Source: an uncultured Collinsella sp.
Lineage (GTDB): Bacteria; Actinomycetota; Coriobacteriia; Coriobacteriales; Coriobacteriaceae
Length of the DNA stretch: 33,231 nt
NCBI GenBank assembly: GCA_900550415.1
Contig: URSO01000016.1
Location: 1 to 33,231 of the forward strand
Direction: 5' to 3'
Under the pieces are notes generated by a model. The model ran no database searches. It was not told the origin of the DNA and was given only the letters and a program-made list of their open reading frames with translations. Of this stretch, positions 1-5,480 are shown piece by piece. Positions within the stretch are counted from its first letter, which is position 1. Each line of letters starts with the position of its first letter. The position numbers and the translations under genes were made by a program.

Positions 1-73
1 CCCAAGCCGTGACGGGCCCAACGATCAGGACGATCATGGAGACGCGTAAAAATGACTCGAAAAAACCGCCCAT
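1..73 (-). CDS. Possible N-terminus of a membrane protein, cut by window edge
   Basis: An ATG at 71-73 (minus strand) opens a frame that runs off the left edge. The 24 visible residues begin MGGFFESFLRVSMIVLIVGP, which reads like a short amphipathic start followed by a membrane helix. A GAGG lies about nine bases upstream of the ATG and could be a ribosome binding site. The plus strand also has an open frame here ending in a stop near 105, so the assignment is uncertain. No family can be named from so few residues. Confidence 0.3.
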   Translation of the reverse strand, partial: MGGFFESFLRVSMIVLIVGPVTAW

Positions 74-485
74 GCAAAACCGCCTCGCTGCCGTAGGAGA
101 GTAATTGCAGCAGACTCTACCAGAGCAGCGGGCGAGCCGGCTATGGCTTAAGGGCGCTATTCCACAAACGGATGCGAACGCAGCGCGTTCGATTCGCCTG
201 CGGGGAAAATATTTGTACAGCAATGCGCCGTAGATGGGAGTGATTATGGCCGGTATCACCGCAGCAAGACAGAGCGAGCACCCATGCCTTCGCATGACAA
301 CACCGCGCTGACAATCTACCCCTCTCCATCAAGGCGAACGCTCGCAAGGCAGTAGGTACGTTCAGTAAAAACTTGAACGGAGAATAGGACATCAAGTCGC
401 GTGCGATTTGAGGGTTCCCGCACGGGAGCTTCACCCTACGATATACTCCATAGACCCTCGGCAATGGAACAGGACGGGACAACTG
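74..485. other. Intergenic stretch with no convincing gene
   Basis: About 410 bases without a persuasive coding frame. A minus-strand frame across part of it gives an Arg/Cys/His-rich translation without family character and overlaps the nuclease gene, so I treat it as spurious. Composition is more mixed than in the neighbouring genes, as expected of an accessory or decayed segment near a tRNA gene. I see no clear terminator or repeat. Confidence 0.4.
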
Positions 486-875
486 ATGAAAAAGCCTATC
501 GGCAGTATCAAGATACCGGGCGATGTAGACGTGTGGCCCCATGAGTACCGAACCGCCGTCGCTCTCTCAAGGGCGGGATTCAACGTGACGTTCATCAAGA
601 AGAGCGATGAAGACCGTGAGAAGACGCCCGACCTTCTCATAGATGGGCAGCTCTGGGAGATGAAGGCCCCAAAGGCCTCCAACGCTCGCGCCATCGACCG
701 GAACCTGCGCCGTGCGCTGCGTCAATCGAGGCGCATTATCATCGATTCCCGAAGGATGAAAGACCTGCCCGATGCCACGGTTGAAAGGGAACTTCGAAAG
801 CACGCCCGCGACATGCGCTCCATCGAACGCTTGGTGTTTGTGAACCATCGCGGAGAGGTCATTGACATCAAATGA
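486..875 (+). CDS. Orphan CdiA-CT-like tRNase domain protein (PD-(D/E)XK type)
   Basis: A 129-residue protein starting MKKPIGSIKI. It resembles the C-terminal tRNA-nuclease toxin domain of contact-dependent inhibition CdiA proteins, which also occurs as stand-alone small proteins in Gram-positive gut bacteria. Visible features are an early acidic/His patch (WPHEYRTAV, about residues 18-26), the TPDLLIDG strand with a candidate metal-binding Asp (about residues 44-51), and WEMKAP (about 54-59), which supplies the E-x-K of a PD-(D/E)XK nuclease core; a basic helix follows. I chose the internal ATG at 486 because family similarity begins there and AGGA lies about 11 bases upstream; an upstream in-frame start at 408 adds 26 residues without family character. 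No delivery domain, secretion signal or immunity gene is adjacent. It could be a remnant cargo gene. The fold is inferred from motif spacing. Confidence 0.6.
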   Translation: MKKPIGSIKIPGDVDVWPHEYRTAVALSRAGFNVTFIKKSDEDREKTPDLLIDGQLWEMKAPKASNARAIDRNLRRALRQSRRIIIDSRRMKDLPDATVERELRKHARDMRSIERLVFVNHRGEVIDIK

Positions 876-902
876 CGAAAATGGGTACTATACAAAATGA
901 AG

Positions 903-945
903 ACGCCCGGACGGTATGTATTTTACCTTTCCCGGGCGTTATTCA
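903..945 (+). terminator. Probable terminator after the orphan nuclease gene
   Basis: ACGCCCGG (903-910) pairs with CCGGGCGT (932-939) across a 21-base AT-rich loop, followed by a short T-containing stretch. It lies 27 bases past the nuclease stop codon. The T tract is weak. Confidence 0.5.
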
Positions 946-1067
946 TGTCTAGCTAAGAAGCCGCACCCACAGGCTTGAAGACCTCCTTTTACGCCGGACG
1001 TCAGCCGAAGACCTCTCAATTGACAATTCGAGGCAGAGCTGCCCAACGAACACGAAGAGCAACATAA

Positions 1068-1096
1068 AAAAGGCCAGAGGTTTAATCTCTCTGGCC
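1068..1096 (-). terminator. Terminator of the tRNA-Arg gene
   Basis: GGCCAGAG (1072-1079) and CTCTGGCC (1089-1096) form an eight-pair stem. On the minus strand it is followed by a run of six T, the usual intrinsic terminator layout, about 13 bases past the tRNA 3' end. Confidence 0.8.
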
Positions 1097-1108
1097 CACA
1101 ATTTTATG

Positions 1109-1184
1109 TGGTGCCCCCGGGCGGATTCGAACCGTCGACACCCGCTTTAGGAGAGCGGTGCTCTATCCCCTGAGCTACGGAGGC
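1109..1184 (-). tRNA. tRNA-Arg (anticodon CCU)
   Basis: The minus strand folds as a 76-nt tRNA. The acceptor GCCTCCG pairs with CGGGGGC (one G-T pair), the D arm contains AGCTCAGGGGATAGAGC, and the anticodon stem CCGCT/AGCGG encloses the loop CTCCTAA with anticodon CCT. The T loop is GGTTCGAATCC and the 3' CCA is encoded. It should read AGG codons. The orphan nuclease gene lies on the side of the tRNA 3' end, where integrases commonly act, but I see no second copy of the tRNA end as an attachment site. Confidence 0.95.
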
Positions 1185-1245
1185 ATGATGTACTAGTGTA
1201 GCAGATTTGCGCCACTACCATGCAGCGCATAGCCACTCTTCGAGA

Positions 1246-1301
1246 TAGTCGTCTGCGACGTTCTTTAATGACTAGTCGTTTAAGAACGTCGCAGACGACT
1301 A
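1246..1301. repeat. 56-bp near-perfect palindrome, copy 1 (overlaps the manO stop)
   Basis: A 56-bp inverted repeat centred on GACTAGTC, with 26 of 28 positions complementary. The central region, with TTCTTTAATGACTAGTCG, is identical to the element at 4898-4953, while the outer arms differ. The TAG stop of manO (1299-1301, minus) lies within the right arm. Position at the end of the PTS operon suggests a terminator or mRNA-stabilising hairpin; there is no T tract. Confidence 0.8.
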
Positions 1302-1697
1302 GTCGCCTTTATGGAAGAGGCTTTTGATGACGGAGGGGATGCTCTTGGCGCCCTTGGCCGTCACATCGATAAAGTCGGGCGAACGAACGAGCTTGTCCTC
1401 GTCAATGTACTTACGCACCGCGCGAAGCGTTTCCTTGTCATTGCGCGTCGAAAACGTAAAGTGGCCATTCTCTTTGGTAAAGATGGCAAAACGCGTAATC
1501 TTCTTGGTGCCGCGCAAAACCTCGGCGGCAATATAGTCGACCTCGTCCCACGGGATTTGGATATAATCCTCGGGATTACGCTCGTTATAGTACTCAAACG
1601 CCTTATTGCCCACCATCACGTTACCGTGACTGGTAAGCCCCATCAGGCAGGTTGCCGGCGTTGCCAAATCGACCGTGCTGTTCTGAGATTGCGCCAT
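1299..1697 (-). CDS. manO: DUF956 / ManO-like protein of the mannose PTS operon
   Basis: A 132-residue cytoplasmic protein starting MAQSQNSTVD. It matches the DUF956 family, which in Firmicutes and Coriobacteria is typically the last gene of mannose-family PTS operons and is called ManO; it is thought to modulate expression of the operon, though the mechanism is poorly defined. Visible family features are CLMGLTSHGNVMVG near the N-terminus, then IQIPWDEVDYI and an RFAIFT strand. I took the ATG at 1697 rather than an upstream in-frame start because GGAGGG lies about 11 bases before it. It follows manZ after a gap holding a terminator-like hairpin, so it may be expressed at a lower level than manXYZ. 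The stop codon lies in a large palindrome. Confidence 0.8.
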   Translation of the reverse strand: MAQSQNSTVDLATPATCLMGLTSHGNVMVGNKAFEYYNERNPEDYIQIPWDEVDYIAAEVLRGTKKITRFAIFTKENGHFTFSTRNDKETLRAVRKYIDEDKLVRSPDFIDVTAKGAKSIPSVIKSLFHKGD

Positions 1698-1712
1698 ACG
1701 CGCCTCGCCCTC

Positions 1713-1761
1713 CAATAAAAACAATCGGACCGCATCCAGTGTACCCACCGGGTGCGGTCCG
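1713..1761 (-). terminator. Terminator between manZ and manO
   Basis: CGGACCGCA (1726-1734) pairs with TGCGGTCCG (1753-1761); on the minus strand the stem is followed by ATTGTTTTT. It would partly stop transcription after manZ and reduce expression of manO. Confidence 0.65.
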
Positions 1762-1817
1762 TTTCAATGGCTCAAAAGCCCTTGCCTAGCAACTCTCGGT
1801 CTTAAGCCGAAGCGTGC

Positions 1818-2738
1818 TTACATGAAGCCGCAGACGCGACCGATGATGCCGACGGCGAAGAGAGCCAGGATGATGACGATCGGGCTGACCTTCTTCTTGA
1901 GGAGCTTGCAGACCAGAAGGGTCAGGCACACGGCGGCAAGGCCGGGGATGAGCTGATCGAGGTTGGCCTGAAGCGTGGTGACCTTCACCGGGTCGAGTGC
2001 GTTGGCACCGACAGAGCTGTACATCGTCAGTGCCTGCTTGATGCCCTCAGAACCGGCGGGCAGGTTGGCCCAGTCGATATAGGCGCCAGCAGACTGCGTG
2101 ACCTTGGAGACGACCGGGGTGAAGGAGATGGACACCCAGCGCTCGACCAGGGCGCCGATGATGAACATACCCAGGATGGAAGCACCCTCGGTGACCTTGC
2201 CCATCAGACCGCCGGAGAGGTCCTTGGCGATGGAGGAGCCGACCTTGTAGCCAAACTCCTGCGTGTACCACAGGAAAGCGTAACGGATGATGTTCCACGC
2301 GAAGAAGAACAGCAGCGGACCGGCGATGCTGCCGGACAGGGCCAGGGAAGCGCCCAGTGCGCCCAGAATCGGGCGAAGGGTGAACCAGAAGGCGGGGTCG
2401 CCGACGCCGGCGAGCGGGCCCATCATACCGACCTTGACGCCCTGAATGGCGACATCGTCAATCGGAGCACCGTTGGCGCGCTCCTCCTCGAGGGCGAGGG
2501 TAACGCCAATGACGGGGGCGGAAACATAGGGGTGGGTGTTATAGAACTCCAGGTGGCGCTTAAGAGCGGCAATCTGGTCATCCTTGCTGGTGTAGAGCTT
2601 CTTGATCGCAGGGATCATTGCGAAGCACCAGCCGCCGTTCTGCATACGCTCGTAGTTCCACGAGCCCTGAAGGAACTGATGACGGAAGCAAACCTTCTTA
2701 CGGTCAGCCTTGGTGAGCTGAATCTTGTTCTCTGCCAT
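1818..2738 (-). CDS. manZ: PTS mannose/fructose/sorbose-family IID component
   Basis: A 306-residue membrane protein starting MAENKIQLTKADRKK. With IIC it forms the translocation unit that takes up hexoses such as mannose or glucose while the sugar is phosphorylated. Family signatures include FLQGSWNYERMQNGGWCFAM near the N-terminus, GVKVGMMGPLAGVGDPAFW in the middle, and a hydrophobic C-terminus ending in GIIGRVCGFM. The start at 2738 has AGGAGGGG upstream; a GTG nine bases further up is in frame but poorly placed relative to it. Only 16 bases separate it from manY, as expected for co-translation of a IIC/IID pair. Exact sugar specificity cannot be read from sequence. Confidence 0.92.
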   Translation of the reverse strand: MAENKIQLTKADRKKVCFRHQFLQGSWNYERMQNGGWCFAMIPAIKKLYTSKDDQIAALKRHLEFYNTHPYVSAPVIGVTLALEEERANGAPIDDVAIQGVKVGMMGPLAGVGDPAFWFTLRPILGALGASLALSGSIAGPLLFFFAWNIIRYAFLWYTQEFGYKVGSSIAKDLSGGLMGKVTEGASILGMFIIGALVERWVSISFTPVVSKVTQSAGAYIDWANLPAGSEGIKQALTMYSSVGANALDPVKVTTLQANLDQLIPGLAAVCLTLLVCKLLKKKVSPIVIILALFAVGIIGRVCGFM

Positions 2739-2754
2739 ATGTATCACTCCCCTC

Positions 2755-3573
2755 CTACTCGTAATCGTTCAGAATGTCGCCGAGCGGGTCACCGGAGCCA
2801 CCGCCCATGCCGCCACCCTGCTTGGCCAGATCCTTAAGGCCAAGGTAGATGAGGGCAAGGGAGATGCCGATGAGGCCAAGGGCGATCAGCGTGAGCTGAG
2901 GGATGGCAGCAAGGACAAAGCCGAGGATGAAGAACGGCCAGGTCTCCTTGGTGGCCATCATGTTGATGACCATGGCGTAACCGACGGAAGCGACCATGCC
3001 GCCGCCGACAGCCATGCCGCCGGACAGCCAATCGGGCATAGCGTTAAGCGCGTTGGTAACAGCCTCGGCCGGGATGATGCACAGAAGTACTGCCGGGATG
3101 GCGATACGAACACCCTGCATGAGGATGCCGGCGTACTGCCAACGCTCGATGCCGGCGAAGTCGCCCTTCTCGGCGCAGGCGTCCATGCCGTGAACCATAG
3201 CGGTAGCCAGGGTACGGCAGATCATGGTCAGGAACAGACCAGCGACCGACAGCGGGACGGCGACGGCGATGGCGGCGGTAACGGCCTTGGCCGAATCGGT
3301 GGCGCCACCGTTGAGGGCGAGCACCATGATGATCGAAGAAGCGACCGAGGCCAGAGCGGCGTCAGGCGCGACGGCGGCGCCGACGTTAGCCCAGCCAAGG
3401 GCCATCATCTGGAGCGAACCGCCCAGGAGGATGCCCTCCTGAAGGTGACCGGTTACGAGACCGATAAGCGTGCATGCCACGAGCGGCTGATGGAACTGGA
3501 ACTCATCCAGAATGCCTTCCATACCGGCAAGCAACGCGACAATCGCAACAAGCAGAATAGTGATTGCAGACAT
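2755..3573 (-). CDS. manY: PTS mannose/fructose/sorbose-family IIC component
   Basis: A 272-residue polytopic membrane protein starting MSAITILLVAIVALLAGMEG, a typical IIC start. It carries family features such as FQFHQPLVACTLIGLVTGHL and the Gly/Ala-rich QMMALGWANVGAAVAPDAAL segment, with several hydrophobic helices and a Gly-rich tail (GGGMGGGSGD) before the acidic end. It is the sugar-binding permease partner of IID. It is separated from manX by 18 bases, and a well-spaced GGAGGG precedes its ATG. Length is normal for the family. Confidence 0.92.
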   Translation of the reverse strand: MSAITILLVAIVALLAGMEGILDEFQFHQPLVACTLIGLVTGHLQEGILLGGSLQMMALGWANVGAAVAPDAALASVASSIIMVLALNGGATDSAKAVTAAIAVAVPLSVAGLFLTMICRTLATAMVHGMDACAEKGDFAGIERWQYAGILMQGVRIAIPAVLLCIIPAEAVTNALNAMPDWLSGGMAVGGGMVASVGYAMVINMMATKETWPFFILGFVLAAIPQLTLIALGLIGISLALIYLGLKDLAKQGGGMGGGSGDPLGDILNDYE

Positions 3574-3591
3574 GTATCGGACCCTCCTTTA

Positions 3592-4581
3592 CTATGCTTG
3601 AGCGGCCAGTTCGGCCTTAGCTTTCTTCAACATGGCGTCGAGATCCTCGGAGGAATCCGAAGGAACCTTGCGGACCTCGAACTTGACGCCCTTGGCCTTG
3701 AGAGCCTCGATGGTCTTGACATCGTCATCGCCCATAGCGACAGCGTTAGTGACGACGACCTTGCCCTTGGAGTGGGCCATGGAACCGATGTTGGCTTCCT
3801 TGATGTCGACGCCGGCCTCGATGGCCCTGAGCAGATCCTGCGGGTTCTCGAACAGCAGCATCGCCTTGGTGTCGCCAAAGCGCGTGTCCTTGACGACCTC
3901 GGCCATCTTCTTGATAGGCACGACGTTGGCGTGGACTCCCGGAGGGGCAGCCTGCTCGATCATGGTCTTGCGGAGCTCGTCGTGAGCAACGCCGTCGGAG
4001 ACCACGATGATGCGGTTGGGGTTGATCTGCTTGGTCCACGTGGTGGCCACCTGACCATGCAGCAGGCGCGTGTCGATACGGACGTGGGCGATCTTGATGT
4101 GCCCGTCGCCGATCACCGTTCCCGGAGGAATGGCACCCGCAGGAGCAGCGGCGGCCGCAGCCGGCTTCTTCTCCTCGGGCTCCAGAGACTCGGGCTTGAC
4201 GCGCACGCCGGCCTTAGCCTCAGTCACGAGATGTTTTGCGATCGCATGTGCAGTGTTCTTTGCGTCAAAGCGCTGCGAATATGCCTCGATGAGCATAGGC
4301 AGGTTGACACCGGTGACGATAGCCCAGGAATCGTGGCCCTCGATGAGCCCGCTGATCTGGTTGAACGGCGTGCCGCCCCACAGATCAACGAGGAAGAGCA
4401 CCTGCTCCTGGTCCTCGAAGGAAGCGATTGCCTCCTCGACCTTGGCACGGAAGTCGTCGGGGCCCATGCTCGGCTCGAGCGAGACCACGGCAACAGACGG
4501 CTGATCGCCAAAGACCATCGAGCCCGTCTGCTTGATTCCAGCCGCCAAGTCACCATGGCTAGCAAGAACAATACTTACCAT
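3592..4581 (-). CDS. manX: PTS mannose-family fused IIA-IIB component
   Basis: A 329-residue cytoplasmic phosphotransfer protein. The IIA domain (about residues 1-125) begins MVSIVLASHGDLAAG, with the phosphorylatable His9 in ASHGD. An Ala/Pro-rich linker (about 130-150) leads to the IIB domain, which has HVRIDTRLLHGQV with the second phospho-His at about 175. Phosphate passes from HPr to IIA to IIB and then to sugar bound by IIC/IID. I start at the ATG at 4581 with GGAGG seven bases upstream; a GTG at 4584 directly before it is also in frame. First gene of manX-manY-manZ-manO. Confidence 0.93.
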   Translation of the reverse strand: MVSIVLASHGDLAAGIKQTGSMVFGDQPSVAVVSLEPSMGPDDFRAKVEEAIASFEDQEQVLFLVDLWGGTPFNQISGLIEGHDSWAIVTGVNLPMLIEAYSQRFDAKNTAHAIAKHLVTEAKAGVRVKPESLEPEEKKPAAAAAAPAGAIPPGTVIGDGHIKIAHVRIDTRLLHGQVATTWTKQINPNRIIVVSDGVAHDELRKTMIEQAAPPGVHANVVPIKKMAEVVKDTRFGDTKAMLLFENPQDLLRAIEAGVDIKEANIGSMAHSKGKVVVTNAVAMGDDDVKTIEALKAKGVKFEVRKVPSDSSEDLDAMLKKAKAELAAQA

Positions 4582-4897
4582 CACATAACCTCCTTTTTGT
4601 CTACGTAATTCCTACACGACAGTTATGGAGTATAGCTGCAAATACAGCAGAATTGTTTGAAAAACTGCAAAAGGTAGCATTATTTGTTTAAACGTCTTGT
4701 TTTGTTACAAGCTGATTACATTCCAGTATTTTGGCTGATTTGCTGCTGAGGATTGATAGCTGATCTATTTACATGACCGAATTGAGCACGCTGTTCATTA
4801 TTGCCGGTTTTAAACAGACACAAATGTGCTCGCGTTGAGGCTATTTCGTTTAAACAGATGGTGCTTGACTAATGGTAAGAAATATGCTCTAGCAAAG
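4582..4897 (-). promoter_or_regulatory. manXYZ upstream region with three GTTTAAAC-type boxes
   Basis: An AT-rich leader of over 300 bases between manX and the hypA-side palindrome, with no gene. It holds GTTTAAAC at 4686-4693 and 4848-4855 and GTTTTAAAC at 4807-4815; the last two continue into AGA. These self-complementary boxes are candidate operators. A TATACT at roughly 4631-4636 (minus) could be a -10 element but lacks a good -35. I looked for a sigma-54 GG-N10-GC element, as used by LevR/ManR-controlled systems, and found only a weak match. Confidence 0.4.
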
Positions 4898-4953
4898 TAG
4901 TCGTTAGGGACGTTCTTTAATGACTAGTCGTTTAAGAACGTCCCCAACGACTA
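4898..4953. repeat. 56-bp near-perfect palindrome, copy 2 (after hypA)
   Basis: Same length and same central sequence as the element at 1246-1301, but with outer arms of different sequence that still pair. At arm positions 8 and 11 both strands changed together (C-G to T-A and C-G to G-C). It begins two bases past the hypA stop codon, so both copies sit at the 3' end of a minus-strand gene. Confidence 0.8.
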
Positions 4954-4955
4954 AG

Positions 4956-5384
4956 TTAGGCGATGTGGAGGGGGTTGGCGGCGTCGACGGCATCGGGGGC
5001 ATCGGATAGGCCGTCGGGGGCAGCGTCTGTCGGGTCCTCGTCGGGGGTCTCGATCTGCTTGATCATGACCTCCTGGCCCTGCAGCAGATAGGTCTCGCCG
5101 CTACCGCAATGGGGGCAGGTCTTGCCGTGCTCGACCGTCGCGTAGTCGCAGCCGCACGCCTCGCAATGCGTCACGGCCTCGACGGGCTCCACGATAAGCT
5201 CCGCGCCCTGCGTGATGGACTTTTTATCTGCCGCCCAGCGCCAAGCGTCGAGCAGCAAGTCGGGAACGACGCCCGAGACCTCGCCCAGCAGCAGCGTGAC
5301 GCTCGAAACGCGACGCACGCCATTGGCGCGCGCCACGTTCTCAACATCGCGAATAATGTGATAAACGATTCCCAATTCATGCAA
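4956..5384 (-). CDS. hypA: Hydrogenase/urease nickel insertion protein HypA
   Basis: A 142-residue protein of the HypA/HybF family, the nickel metallochaperone for [NiFe]-hydrogenase maturation. It starts MHELGIVYHIIRDVENVA; His2 is the conserved nickel ligand. The start codon is TTG at 5382-5384: the nearby ATG at 5380 is in another frame, and no other start gives the obligatory M-H-E N-terminus. GAAAGG lies about eight bases upstream. The zinc site shows CEACGC and CPHCGSG (about residues 74-98). The C-terminal tail, rich in Asp, Pro and Ala after about residue 113, extends beyond the usual 115-120 residue family length. No hydrogenase or other hyp gene lies in the window. It follows the large oxidoreductase gene by about 96 bases and may share its transcript. 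Confidence 0.9.
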   Translation of the reverse strand: MHELGIVYHIIRDVENVARANGVRRVSSVTLLLGEVSGVVPDLLLDAWRWAADKKSITQGAELIVEPVEAVTHCEACGCDYATVEHGKTCPHCGSGETYLLQGQEVMIKQIETPDEDPTDAAPDGLSDAPDAVDAANPLHIA

Positions 5385-5429
5385 GGTAGAAACCTTTCAA
5401 CAACGGTTGATGCGATGCAAACTCAAAGC

Positions 5430-5465
5430 AAGGGGACAGCGAAATCTAGTCTGCGCCGTCCCCTT
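5430..5465. terminator. Hairpin between the oxidoreductase gene and hypA
   Basis: AAGGGGAC (5430-5437) and GTCCCCTT (5458-5465) form an eight-pair stem with a 20-base loop. It lacks a clear T tract on either strand, so it may attenuate rather than end transcription into hypA. Confidence 0.4.
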
Positions 5466-5480
5466 ACCCGCCATGGTTAC

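Noticed and set aside
141..542. 133-residue minus-strand open frame near the left edge
   Set aside because: Cys/Arg/His-rich translation with no domain, and it overlaps the better-supported nuclease gene.
903..1184. Attachment-site duplication of the tRNA-Arg 3' end
   Set aside because: The CGCCCGG/CCGGGCG stem at 903-939 has a short resemblance to the tRNA acceptor region but does not match beyond about seven bases; it is better explained as a terminator.
2725..4608. Long plus-strand open frame opposite manY and manX
   Set aside because: It is a mirror of GC-rich coding sequence; the translation is Asp/His/Gly-rich without domains, while the minus strand encodes clear PTS subunits.
4585..4760. 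Sigma-54 promoter for manXYZ
   Set aside because: One GG-N10-GC spacing exists on the minus strand, but the flanking bases do not fit TGGCAC/TTGCA.
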